From Rhizobium redzepovicii (GTDB lineage: Bacteria; Pseudomonadota; Alphaproteobacteria; Rhizobiales; Rhizobiaceae): a DNA stretch of 64,000 nucleotides. Within the stretch, counting starts at the first letter, position 1. Each line of letters starts with the position of its first letter. The stretch is from positions 1 to 64,000 of the forward strand of contig NZ_JAILYH010000002.1 of the NCBI RefSeq assembly GCF_019793435.1. Direction: 5' to 3'. A model generated the notes under the pieces. The model saw only the letters and a list, made by a program, of their open reading frames with translations, did not search any database and was not told where the DNA came from. Positions 34,748 through 43,288 of this stretch are shown here, piece by piece. A program made the translations under genes and the position numbers.

Positions 34748-35767
34748 TCATGACAAAAGCACGGGCCGATTCTTCGAAACAGACTCGATGCTGGCGAGCG
34801 CGATCATCAACGCGTTGCGCGCATCCATGCCTGTCGGAGCATCCTTGAATTCGCCATTGCGCACGGCGTCGACGAACGCGGCGAGCTGGGCGGTGTACCC
34901 CTGGACGAAGTGATCGGTGTCCCGTCGCCACGTATCGTTCGAGACACCGTCCTTGTCGAAGAGGGTCATACTCGACCGCCGGACGTCGCCCATGGTGACC
35001 ATACCTCCGGATCCGAACACCTCGCCGCGAATGTCATAACCGTAAAGTGCCGAGAAGTTCGCCTCCGCGACGGCGACCGAGCCGTTGTCGAAGCGGATGT
35101 TGACCACTGCGGTGTCGATGAAGCCCTTCTCCTTTGCATCCGGGCGGAGGAGCGCGTCGGCCATCGCGAAAACCTCGACCGGCTTGGCGCTGGCATTGAG
35201 CCAAAGCAGGGTGTCGAAGTCGTGAATGAGCGTCTCGTAGAAAATGGTCCACTGTGGGATGCGGTCGGGATCTGCGCCGAAGGGGCCTGGATCGCGCGTC
35301 AGGGAGCGGATGAGCTGCGGGGCGCCGATCTTGCCGGCGTCGATGGCGGCGCGACCCTCGGCAAAGGCCTGGTCCCAGCGCCGGTTGAACCCGACCTGGA
35401 GCGGCACGCCGGCCGAATGGGCCGCGGCAATCGCCCGGTCCGCATCTTCAAGGGTCAGGGCCATCGGCTTCTCGCAGAAGATCGCCTTGCCGGCTTCGGC
35501 AGCCTGCACCAGCACATTTGTATGGAACCGCGCGGGGGTGGCGATAACCACCGCATCGAGCCCCGGATGGGCAAGGAGTTCTGATACCTCAGCATATGCG
35601 GCGTCCACACCGAGCGTCTCTGCGAGCTTCGCTGCGGTGCCCGGCGCCGGATCTGCGATGGCGACAAGTTCCGCGTCCACCAGCCGGCGGGCGATGGATT
35701 GGCCATGGAAGGAGCCGATGCGGCCGGCGCCGATAAGGCCGACGTTGACGGACTTGATCTTGGGCAT
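34748..35767 (-). CDS. Gfo/Idh/MocA-family dehydrogenase (inositol 2-dehydrogenase-like)
   Basis: The ATG at 35767 is placed behind AGGA and yields 339 residues with the Rossmann start VNVGLIGAGRIGSFHGQSIA. The family Lys in FCEKPMAL (EKP) and the active-site region (TIFYETLIHDFDTLLWLNA, with H in LIHD) are both present. Such enzymes oxidise sugar or inositol hydroxyls with NAD. An upstream TIM-barrel isomerase gene overlaps its operon (26-base gap), and remnants of iolE and rpiR just downstream point to inositol or a related cyclitol as the old substrate. Confidence 0.87.
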   Translation of the reverse strand: MPKIKSVNVGLIGAGRIGSFHGQSIARRLVDAELVAIADPAPGTAAKLAETLGVDAAYAEVSELLAHPGLDAVVIATPARFHTNVLVQAAEAGKAIFCEKPMALTLEDADRAIAAAHSAGVPLQVGFNRRWDQAFAEGRAAIDAGKIGAPQLIRSLTRDPGPFGADPDRIPQWTIFYETLIHDFDTLLWLNASAKPVEVFAMADALLRPDAKEKGFIDTAVVNIRFDNGSVAVAEANFSALYGYDIRGEVFGSGGMVTMGDVRRSSMTLFDKDGVSNDTWRRDTDHFVQGYTAQLAAFVDAVRNGEFKDAPTGMDARNALMIALASIESVSKNRPVLLS

Positions 35768-35793
35768 GGTTCGGGTCCTGTAGGATTGAAACG

Positions 35794-36588
35794 TCAGAGG
35801 GTGAATGCTGAGCGGAAGGCTTCGAGCGCGGCGTCGGAATCGCCGGCAGCCCAGGCTTCCAAGCCGACGGGACCGGCGTAGCCCATCGTCGTCAGCGCTT
35901 TGGCGACCCCTTTCCAGTTGACCTCGCCCGTGCCGGGTTCGCAGCGTCCCGGCACGTCGGCGACCTGGATCTCGCCAATCCATGGCAAGCACCTGCGGCA
36001 CAGCTCGATCAGGTTCCCTTCGCCGATCTGGGCGTGATAGAGATCAAGGTTCAGGCGAAGACGGGGATGGTCGATGCTGGAAACGAGCGCCATCGTGTCC
36101 TCCGCGCGCCCGAACGGCACACCTGGGTGGTCGACCGGCAGGTTCAAATTCTCGAGAGTGAAGACGACATTCTCATCCTCCGCCAAGTCGACGATCCTGC
36201 GCAACGTGTCGCGCGCCTTCATCCACATCGCCCCCGTGACGACCTCTATCGGCTGAACCGGAAGGCCGCGGTCGCCAAGACCGGTGCCGTGAAGGTTCAG
36301 CCGCTGAACGCCGAGGCGCTTGCCGATCTCAGCAGTTTGGCGCGCCGTCCTCAGAAGTTCATCCGCGCCCTCGTCGTCGGTGAGCCGGCCAGTGAGATAG
36401 CCGTTCATGATGGTGAAAGTGGCGCCGGTCGCCTCCAGCTTGCGAATGTCATGTTCCGGCCAGTTCCAGAGACCGACGCCGAAACCCAGTTCCTTGAGCC
36501 GTGAGGCACGCCATTCGATGGGCCGATCGCGCCAGAGCATTTCGGCGCAAGCCGCCAATGGAAAGGGGGATGAGATGGAATTGCTCAT
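35794..36588 (-). CDS. TIM-barrel isomerase (hydroxypyruvate isomerase-like)
   Basis: A 264-residue AP-endonuclease-2-fold enzyme starting MSNSISSPFPLAACAEMLWR. The metal-binding glutamates lie in VFTLENLN and GLEAWAAGD, with a further H/D pair in LNLDLYHAQIGEGNL and a DVPGRCEPGTGEVNW block. That layout is typical of hydroxypyruvate isomerase or related keto-sugar isomerases. It is the first gene of a two-gene minus-strand operon with the Gfo/Idh dehydrogenase. The divergent LacI regulator and its candidate operator lie just upstream. Confidence 0.82.
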   Translation of the reverse strand: MSNSISSPFPLAACAEMLWRDRPIEWRASRLKELGFGVGLWNWPEHDIRKLEATGATFTIMNGYLTGRLTDDEGADELLRTARQTAEIGKRLGVQRLNLHGTGLGDRGLPVQPIEVVTGAMWMKARDTLRRIVDLAEDENVVFTLENLNLPVDHPGVPFGRAEDTMALVSSIDHPRLRLNLDLYHAQIGEGNLIELCRRCLPWIGEIQVADVPGRCEPGTGEVNWKGVAKALTTMGYAGPVGLEAWAAGDSDAALEAFRSAFTL

Positions 36589-36758
36589 TGCGGGTTCTTC
36601 CCTGATCATGGGTATGAGTGTCCGTGGTCCGGCACGCAGGTGCTGGACCGACCTTTTTTGACGAGAGCGTCAAATCGTTCCGCCAAGCTCCTCGGAGATC
36701 GACTGAAGTTCCTTTCCTCCTCCAACCGTCCCCTCCACAGGAACGGACAAAACGAATA

Positions 36759-36793
36759 CTACCGGGTGCAAAACGCTTGCTACCGGGTGCAAA
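36759..36793. promoter_or_regulatory. LacI-type operator and direct repeats
   Basis: CTACCGGGTGCAAA occurs twice, 21 bases apart start to start. Between the copies GCAAAACGCTTGC forms a LacI-style dyad around a central CG. It lies about 97 bases before the LacI ATG and 170 bases from the divergent isomerase. The rest of the 301-base intergenic stretch shows no other feature. Confidence 0.55.
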
Positions 36794-36889
36794 GCAGGTG
36801 CATCATATGCAGGAATAAGCTAAAAGCAAGCATTCATTTCACCGGAATCAGAAAATGGAATGTTTATTCTATTTTCTTCGGGAGGCGTA

Positions 36890-37885
36890 ATGCGCAAGCG
36901 GGCAACGGCAAAACAGGTGGCGGAGGCCGCAGGAGTATCGAAGTGGACGGTCATCAGGGCCTTCACACCCGGCGCGTCCATCACCGAGGAGAGTAAGCGG
37001 AAGGTGCTGGAGATGGCAGCCGCGCTCAACTACACGCCGAACCTTTTGGCGCGCAGTCTCGCGACCAACTCGACGCGCCAGGTGGCGGTGTTCGTCGACG
37101 ATTTTGCCAACCCGCAAAAACTCCCTTTCCTCGAAACCTTGACGGAGCAGCTACAGGCGGCGGGGCTGGTTGCGATGCTCATCAACATCAACAATCACTT
37201 CGACCATGTGAACGCGCTGCTCCATGCCGACCAGCGTCAGGTCGACGCCATCATTCTCTTCGGTACCGCGTTCCGCGATGAGACGCTGACCGACCTGCAG
37301 CTCGGCCATGGAATGCCTCCCATGTTCGTTCTGGCTCGAGACAGCCAGATCGACGGCGTCCCAGCCGTCGTATGCGACGCCGAACTGGCGCTTCGGGACA
37401 TCGTCCGTCACCTTTATGAACGAGGCTATCGGCGACCCGGTTTCATGAGTGGGGCCGCCGCTCTCTCGACGGCGCTGAGGCGACGTCAGCATTACCTCGA
37501 GTTCTGGGCCCAGCACAGCATCCAAAACATCTCACTTCTTTCCGCAGACAGGTACAGTGCGGACGCGGGTGCGGCGTCCGTCCGGGCATATCTCGCGAGC
37601 ACGCCGGCGAAAAAGCGGGTGGATGTCCTGATGTGCGAAAACGACATTCTCGCACTGGGAGCAATGGACGAGATTCGCGGAAACTTCGGACTGAAGATTC
37701 CCGAGGACATCGCTATCGTCGGCTTCGATAATTACGAACTCGGCGGATCATACGGATACGGACTGACAACCTACGAACAACCCAGGGAAGAGATGGTGCG
37801 GGCTGTCGTCAGCATGATTAAGGGCGCCGTCGAACCGGAGACTGTGACGCTGCCGGGCCGGCTCGTCGTCCGAAGTTCGACATAG
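36890..37885 (+). CDS. LacI-family transcriptional regulator
   Basis: The ATG at 36890 follows GGGAGGCGTA. The 331-residue product has a LacI helix-turn-helix (ATAKQVAEAAGVSKWTVIRA) and hinge helix (LNYTPNLLARSLATNSTRQV), then a complete periplasmic-binding-like effector domain (IVGFDNYELGGSYGYGLTTY near the end). The hinge sequence fits operators with a central CG, as found just upstream. It should repress the divergent isomerase/dehydrogenase operon and perhaps itself, released by a sugar or cyclitol. Confidence 0.9.
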   Translation: MRKRATAKQVAEAAGVSKWTVIRAFTPGASITEESKRKVLEMAAALNYTPNLLARSLATNSTRQVAVFVDDFANPQKLPFLETLTEQLQAAGLVAMLININNHFDHVNALLHADQRQVDAIILFGTAFRDETLTDLQLGHGMPPMFVLARDSQIDGVPAVVCDAELALRDIVRHLYERGYRRPGFMSGAAALSTALRRRQHYLEFWAQHSIQNISLLSADRYSADAGAASVRAYLASTPAKKRVDVLMCENDILALGAMDEIRGNFGLKIPEDIAIVGFDNYELGGSYGYGLTTYEQPREEMVRAVVSMIKGAVEPETVTLPGRLVVRSST

Positions 37886-37896
37886 TCGTCCGGGCG

Positions 37897-38652
37897 CTAT
37901 GATACGGCCTGCGCGCCGGTGATCTCCACCAAAGAGCCGCACATGAACGCGGCCTCGTCAGAGGCGAGGAACGCGACGAGGGCCGCGACCTCTTCCGGAC
38001 GGCCGATGCGGCCGTAGGGAACGAGCCTGTCGAGTTCGGCGATCGTCCGGCCGGAGCGCTTGACGCCGGCTTCGAGCATCGGCGTACGAATTTCGCCGGG
38101 GCACACGGCGTTGACGCGCACCTTGTCCGGCGCATAGTCGCGGGCGAGGTTCTGGGTGAAGGCGGCAACGGCCGCCTTCGTGGTGTTGTACGCGATGTGG
38201 TTCGGCGCGGGGTAAAGCCCCCATTGCGAGGCCGTGTTGATGATCGCGCCGCCACCGGCGGCGATCATATGCGGCAGGGCCGCGCGGCAGAGATGGAACA
38301 TCGAATCCAGATTGACCGCGAAACTCAGCTGCCAGTCTTCATCCGAGAGCGCCAGCAGATTGCCGCGCCGGTTGATGCCGGCATTGTTGACCAGCACATC
38401 CAGCCGCCCCTTGATCGCAAAGGCTTTTTCGATAAGTTCCACACATTCCGGCTTGCGGGAGATGTCGGCCGCAATGGCGGTCGCCGATCCGCCCGCCGCC
38501 TCGATGAGCGACGCGACTTCGCCTGCGGCCTGAGCGTTGGCATCGGTCACCACCACCAGCGCGCCTTCCTCGGCCAACCTCTTCGATATGGCGGAGCCGA
38601 TGCCACCGCCGCCACCGGTCACGACCGCTACCTTGCCATGAAATCTCTTCAT
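37897..38652 (-). CDS. Short-chain dehydrogenase (SDR), last gene of the hyp operon
   Basis: A 251-residue classical SDR with the NAD motif TGGGGGIGSAI, NNAGI, and the catalytic Ser-Tyr-Lys (NTASQWGLYPAPNHIAYNTT with Y and K four residues apart). A nine-base gap links it to the SDR upstream, so both close the ten-gene operon. Its substrate is unknown. Position suggests a hydroxy or keto product of cyclic amino acid breakdown. The stop is only 11 bases from that of the convergent LacI gene. Confidence 0.85.
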   Translation of the reverse strand: MKRFHGKVAVVTGGGGGIGSAISKRLAEEGALVVVTDANAQAAGEVASLIEAAGGSATAIAADISRKPECVELIEKAFAIKGRLDVLVNNAGINRRGNLLALSDEDWQLSFAVNLDSMFHLCRAALPHMIAAGGGAIINTASQWGLYPAPNHIAYNTTKAAVAAFTQNLARDYAPDKVRVNAVCPGEIRTPMLEAGVKRSGRTIAELDRLVPYGRIGRPEEVAALVAFLASDEAAFMCGSLVEITGAQAVS

Positions 38653-38661
38653 CCCGTTCTC

Positions 38662-39426
38662 CTATCTGATGTAGCTGCCGCCATTGACGTCGAATGTCGC
38701 GCCGTTGACCGATGCCTGCGACGGACGAAGCAGGAAGGCGACCAGCTCGGCGATCTCGCCCGGCTCGGCCATCGCGCCGATCGGAATATCGCCAACCGCC
38801 GCCTCCTTGCCGTGCCTTGCCACGAAATCCTCGGCCATATCTGTGCGCACCCATCCCGGCGCGACGGAGACGGCGACCACTCCGTCGCGACCGAAGCTCC
38901 TCGCGATCGACTTTGTGAGATTGGTGAGCGCCGCCTTCGTCGCCCCATAAGGCATGGCGTCGGCGGCGTACCCGCGCTGACCGGCGCGGCTGGCCATATT
39001 GACGATCCGCCCGCCGTCATGCTGCTTGAAATGCACGAGCGCCTCTTTGCAGAGATCGGCCGCGGCAAAGAAATTCACCTGAAACTCTTTCTGCCAGGCT
39101 GCCCGCCAATCGGCCGGATCGGCATCGATCGAAATCTCGTTGCGGACCCCGGCATTGTTGACGACGGCATGGATCCGCCCCGCCGCCGAAAGCGCATCGC
39201 CCCAAAGCGCGAAGGCGCCGTCCGGACGGGAGAGGTCGGCCTGAACGATCAGGCCGTTTCCGCCAAGCTTGCAGAGCAGGGCTTCCGCACGTTGCCTGTC
39301 GCGGCCGTAATGGATGACCGGTCGCGCGCCTTCGGCCGAAAGGCGCTCGACGATGGCTGCGCCGATTCCGCCGGATGCCCCGGTGACGAGGACAGTCTGG
39401 CCGGCCAGAGGTTGAAGGTAAGACAT
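38662..39426 (-). CDS. Short-chain dehydrogenase (SDR)
   Basis: A 254-residue SDR with TGASGGIGAAIVERL, an NNAGV block, and the active-site set MASRAGQRGYAADAMPYGAT with Y and K in order. It resembles 3-oxoacyl-reductase-like enzymes but the neighbours point to amino acid breakdown. It lies nine bases after the second racemase-family gene and nine bases before another SDR, so it is part of the same transcript. The exact substrate cannot be read from sequence. Confidence 0.85.
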   Translation of the reverse strand: MSYLQPLAGQTVLVTGASGGIGAAIVERLSAEGARPVIHYGRDRQRAEALLCKLGGNGLIVQADLSRPDGAFALWGDALSAAGRIHAVVNNAGVRNEISIDADPADWRAAWQKEFQVNFFAAADLCKEALVHFKQHDGGRIVNMASRAGQRGYAADAMPYGATKAALTNLTKSIARSFGRDGVVAVSVAPGWVRTDMAEDFVARHGKEAAVGDIPIGAMAEPGEIAELVAFLLRPSQASVNGATFDVNGGSYIR

Positions 39427-39435
39427 TGCGGGCTC

Positions 39436-40470
39436 CTATCCGAGCAGGCCGACCTGCGGCCCCCATGTATCAGAGAGCGCAAAGCCCGCGGCGAAGGGAT
39501 CGTCGTCGGACATACGCAGCTGCTCGCGGCCATAGACATAGGCGCGGCCGGTTATTCTCGGCAACACGGCGCGGCGGCCGCCCACCTCGGTTTCGCCGAT
39601 CGCCTCCGCCAGAAACTCGCCGCCGATGATCGACCGGGACGTTCTCAAGTCTCCGACCGAGACTTCGCCACGGGCATAGAGCGTCGCCAGATTGGCCGAG
39701 CTGCCGGTTCCGCAGGGCGAGCGGTCGACGCGGCCGGGCTGCAGCGTCGTGCAGGTCCTGACCGCCCCGTCAGCCTCGCGCCCGCGGAACATCACATAGG
39801 CGATCTCGTTGACGCCGGTTAAAACGGGATGGGCGACAGAGACCTGCCCGGCAAGGAGCGACTTGAGCTCGATGCCGGCCTCTGCCAGCAGCCGGGCATT
39901 GGCCGGAGCGATATCGAGGCCGAGCTGGTCGACATCAACAAGCGCGTAATAGACGCCGCCGAAGGCGACATCGACCTTGATGCGGCCCCATTTCGGCGTC
40001 TCCACCTCACTGTCGAGCGCCTCGGCAAAACTCGGCACATTGTCGAGGCTGACCGAAAGGCAGCGGCCGTCGCGGCAGGTGGCGCGCGCGACGATCAGGC
40101 CGGCGGGCGTGTCCAGCCGCACCACCGTCTCCTGCTCCGACATCGGCACCCGGCCGCTTTCGAGCAGTGCGGTGACGACGCAGATGCAGTTGCTGCCGGA
40201 CATCGGGTGGGCGCGGTCGGCCTGCAACACGATGAAGCCGGCATCGGCGTCGGCGCGGGTCGGCTCGACCAGCAGGTTCACCGACATGGCAACGTTGGCG
40301 CGCGGCTCGAAGGTGACAAAGCGGCGCAGGCTGTCGTCCACCGTGTTGATGTGGTTCATCTTGTCGAGCATGGTCGCGCCCGGTATTTCGGGCGCGCCTG
40401 CGACGATAACCTTGCCGATCTCGCCCTGGCAGTGGACCTGCAGCAGGTCGAGGCTGCGGTTCCAGTTCAT
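39436..40470 (-). CDS. hypRE: Proline racemase-family hydroxyproline epimerase
   Basis: The ATG at 40470 overlaps the aldehyde dehydrogenase stop (ATGA), so the 344-residue product begins MNWNRSLDLLQVHCQGEIGK. The catalytic pair is S91 (PMSGSNCI) and C253 (DRSPCGTGS), the Ser/Cys form. Its operon contains a D-amino-acid oxidase-type flavoprotein, a DapA-type deaminase and an aldehyde dehydrogenase. The best role is therefore trans-4-hydroxy-L-proline 2-epimerase, first step of hydroxyproline breakdown. It is not closely alike to the paralogue at 30.7 kb outside the motifs. The symbol follows Sinorhizobium usage and rests on context. Confidence 0.8.
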   Translation of the reverse strand: MNWNRSLDLLQVHCQGEIGKVIVAGAPEIPGATMLDKMNHINTVDDSLRRFVTFEPRANVAMSVNLLVEPTRADADAGFIVLQADRAHPMSGSNCICVVTALLESGRVPMSEQETVVRLDTPAGLIVARATCRDGRCLSVSLDNVPSFAEALDSEVETPKWGRIKVDVAFGGVYYALVDVDQLGLDIAPANARLLAEAGIELKSLLAGQVSVAHPVLTGVNEIAYVMFRGREADGAVRTCTTLQPGRVDRSPCGTGSSANLATLYARGEVSVGDLRTSRSIIGGEFLAEAIGETEVGGRRAVLPRITGRAYVYGREQLRMSDDDPFAAGFALSDTWGPQVGLLG

Positions 40471-41957
40471 TCGGCCGCCTCCGGCTTGATGTACCAGCCC
40501 CAGGGATCCTCGCCGACGAAGCGGGTGATCTGCTTGGTCTCGAGATAGTTGTCGAGGCCCCAGCGGCCAAGTTCGCGGCCGATGCCGGATTCCTTGTAGC
40601 CGCCCCAGGGCGCCTCGGTGAAGGTCGGCTGCGAGCAATTGATCCAGACGATGCCGGCGCGGAAGGCGGCGGCAACGCGCTCGGCCCTGATGTCGTCCTT
40701 CGACATGACAGCGGCGGCGAGGCCGAAACGGGAATCATTGGCGAGCTCGATCGCCTCTTCCTCGGTCCTGAACGGCCGGATGCAGACGACAGGCCCGAAG
40801 ATCTCCTCCACCCAGGCGGCGCTGTCGAGCGGAACATCGGTCAGAACGGTCGGCTGGAGATAATAGCCCTTGTCGAATCCTTCCGGGCGGGCTCCACCGC
40901 AGGCGACCGTCGCACCGGCCTGCCGCGCCGCTTCGATCGCGGCAACAACCTGCTCGTGCTGGCGCTTGGAAACCAGCGGCCCAAGGAGAACGCCCTCGTC
41001 GAGACCGTTGCCGATCTTGATCTTCTTCGTCTCCTCGATCAGTCGTGCGAGCAGCCGCTCGTAGATGGTGTCCTGCACGAGGACCCGCGACGTTGCCGAG
41101 CAGACCTGACCCTGGTTCCAGAAAATGCCGAACATGATCCATTCGACAGCCTTGTCGATATCGGCGTCCTCGAAGACGACGAAGGGCGACTTGCCGCCGA
41201 GTTCGAGGCTGACCCGCTTGATGTCGCGGGCGGCCGCCGCCATGATCTTCGAGCCGACCGGCCCCGAGCCGGTAAAGGCGAGCTTGTCGACCTGCTTGTG
41301 ATCGATGATCGCCTGGCCGGCGACCGACCCGGCGCCGGTCAAGATATTGAGCACGCCGGGCGGCAGCCCAGCTTTGTCGGCAACCACCGCCAGTTCAAGC
41401 GCCGTCAGCGATGTCAGCTCGGCGGGCTTCAGCACCACCGTGCAGCCGGCGGCCAGTGCCGGGGCGACTTTCCATGCCGCCATCAGCAGCGGATAGTTCC
41501 AGGGGATAATCGCGCCGGCGACACCGAGCGGCTCGCGTACCGCCTTGGAGGTAAAGCGCTGATCGGGAAGCGCGATCGTCTCCTCGGGATTGTTGTCGAG
41601 CTGTTCGGCGAGACCCGCGTAGAAATCGAAGCAGCCGGCGGCGTCGGCGACGTCCCAATCGGCCTCGGGGAACGGCTTGCCGTTGTCGAGGACCTCGAGG
41701 CGGGCGATCTCGGCCTGGCGGGCGCGGATGCCATCTGCGATGGCCCGGAGATATCGGGCGCGATGGGCGCCCGTCAACTTCGGCCAGCCGTCCTTGTCGA
41801 AGGCCCGGCGCGCTGCCTTGACGGCAAGGTCGACATCCTCGGCCGTTGCGGCGCCGATCGTCTGGATCACCTCTTCCGTTGCCGGGTTCGTCACCGTGCA
41901 GACGCCGCCCTTGACCGGCTTCACCCACTGTCCATCAATGTAGAGTTCGCTTCGCAT
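40467..41957 (-). CDS. Aldehyde dehydrogenase (probable 2,5-dioxopentanoate dehydrogenase)
   Basis: The ATG at 41957 lies behind AAAGGGAG; the GTG two codons earlier is too close to that site. The 496-residue enzyme has the NAD fold with GKSPFVVFEDADIDKAVEWI, the nucleophile Cys in NQGQVCSATSR and the glutamate in ELGGKSP. By sequence it resembles betaine-aldehyde dehydrogenases. In this operon the expected substrate is 2-oxoglutarate semialdehyde, giving 2-oxoglutarate, the last step of hydroxyproline breakdown. Substrate choice is inferred from context. Confidence 0.85.
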   Translation of the reverse strand: MRSELYIDGQWVKPVKGGVCTVTNPATEEVIQTIGAATAEDVDLAVKAARRAFDKDGWPKLTGAHRARYLRAIADGIRARQAEIARLEVLDNGKPFPEADWDVADAAGCFDFYAGLAEQLDNNPEETIALPDQRFTSKAVREPLGVAGAIIPWNYPLLMAAWKVAPALAAGCTVVLKPAELTSLTALELAVVADKAGLPPGVLNILTGAGSVAGQAIIDHKQVDKLAFTGSGPVGSKIMAAAARDIKRVSLELGGKSPFVVFEDADIDKAVEWIMFGIFWNQGQVCSATSRVLVQDTIYERLLARLIEETKKIKIGNGLDEGVLLGPLVSKRQHEQVVAAIEAARQAGATVACGGARPEGFDKGYYLQPTVLTDVPLDSAAWVEEIFGPVVCIRPFRTEEEAIELANDSRFGLAAAVMSKDDIRAERVAAAFRAGIVWINCSQPTFTEAPWGGYKESGIGRELGRWGLDNYLETKQITRFVGEDPWGWYIKPEAAE

Positions 41958-41991
41958 GTTCACTCCCTTTTGCCTTGCGTCGGCGCCGCGC

Positions 41992-43230
41992 TCAGAAGCG
42001 GTCGACGCGATAGGGTTTCATGTCCACGGGCGGTTCAACGCCCGTAACGAGATCGGCCATCAACCGGCCCGTCGTGGCGGCATAGGTCAGGCCGAGATGC
42101 CCATGGCCGGTCGCGTACCAAACGTTGCGGTGCTTGGCGGACCGTCCCATGACCGGCACGGTATCGGGCAGTGCCGGGCGATGCCCCATCCACTCCGTCA
42201 CCCCTTCGGCCTTCAGCTCCGGCAATGCTTCTCGAGCCCGCTTCACCAGGATTTTCGCGCGCCGGTAATCCGGCGGGGCGTCGAGGCCGGCCATTTCGAC
42301 CGTGCCGCCGACGCGGATGCCGCCCGCTGTCGGCGTCACCATGAAGGCGCGCGCCGGCCAGATGATCGAATGGCGCATCGAAATGCCGGGCTCCATGATC
42401 TGCGTGTGGTAGCCGCGCTCGGTTTCGAGCGGGATATGTTCACGCAGCAGCGCGGAAAGTCGGGCGGTGAAGGCACCGGCCGCGAGCACCACCTTCTCCG
42501 CCGCAAGGGTGCGCCCGTCCGCCAGACGCAGAGCCGAGACGCCGGCCTCGCTTTGCTCGAAGCCTGCGACGTCGGCCTCGACGATCCGGCCGCCGAGCGC
42601 CTGGAATTTTTCGATGAGGGCGGCGACGAGTTTGTACGGATCGGTGATCGACCGATTGTCGGGAAAGAGTACCGCCTTGCCAATCCTAGCGGTCAAGGCC
42701 GGCTCGAGATCCCGGATGGCGTTGCCGCCGAGGATTTCGTGCCGGAAGCCGAAACGCTCCAGAATATCGATATGTTCGCGATCCGCCCTGAATTCGGCGT
42801 CGTCAGTATAGAGGCTGAGGCAGCCCTCGGCCGTCAGCATATGCGCAAGACCGGTCTCCTTGAGCAGCACGTCAAGGTCTTCATAGACGCGGCCGCAGAG
42901 CACGGCGCCGGCCGCTTCCAGCTCCCTCAATTTTGAGGGGCGGCTGGCGGCGAGGAACCTCAGGAACCACGGCACCAGTTTCGGCAGATAGGCGGGCCGG
43001 ATGCGCACCGGCCCCTCCGGGTCGAGCAGCCATTTCGGCATCTGCGCCCAGATGCCGGGACGCGAAGCCGGCATGAATTCGGTGACGGCGATGCTCGCCA
43101 TATTGCCGTAGGAGGCGCCCATGCCGGGGGCAGCCCTGTCGATCAGGGTGACGTCGTTTCCCCGGCGCTGGAGTTCATAGGCGATGGTGGCGCCGATAAT
43201 GCCGGCGCCGACGATCACGATGGATGACAC
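41992..43230 (-). CDS. hypO: FAD-dependent D-amino acid dehydrogenase (D-hydroxyproline type)
   Basis: A 412-residue flavoprotein of the DAO fold. It begins SSIVIVGAGIIGATIAYELQ (FAD-binding GxGxxG), has the family block RGYHTQIMEPGISMRHSI and ends with the FAD site NVWYATGHGHLGLTYAATTG. In hydroxyproline operons this enzyme oxidises cis-4-hydroxy-D-proline, the product of the epimerase, to delta1-pyrroline-4-hydroxy-2-carboxylate. The gap to the deaminase gene is 58 bases and to the aldehyde dehydrogenase 34. It differs from dadA at 52.7 kb. The symbol follows Sinorhizobium usage and rests on operon context. Confidence 0.82.
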   Translation of the reverse strand: MSSIVIVGAGIIGATIAYELQRRGNDVTLIDRAAPGMGASYGNMASIAVTEFMPASRPGIWAQMPKWLLDPEGPVRIRPAYLPKLVPWFLRFLAASRPSKLRELEAAGAVLCGRVYEDLDVLLKETGLAHMLTAEGCLSLYTDDAEFRADREHIDILERFGFRHEILGGNAIRDLEPALTARIGKAVLFPDNRSITDPYKLVAALIEKFQALGGRIVEADVAGFEQSEAGVSALRLADGRTLAAEKVVLAAGAFTARLSALLREHIPLETERGYHTQIMEPGISMRHSIIWPARAFMVTPTAGGIRVGGTVEMAGLDAPPDYRRAKILVKRAREALPELKAEGVTEWMGHRPALPDTVPVMGRSAKHRNVWYATGHGHLGLTYAATTGRLMADLVTGVEPPVDMKPYRVDRF

Positions 43231-43288
43231 GGCGAACCTCGTAAATTCAGAGATCCCGGGGCGGTTCGGCCGCCCCGGCCTGTTCCTG

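Noticed and set aside
38197..39822. 541-residue plus-strand ORF over the SDR genes
   Set aside because: Opposite-strand shadow; the SDR and racemase motifs are all on the minus strand.
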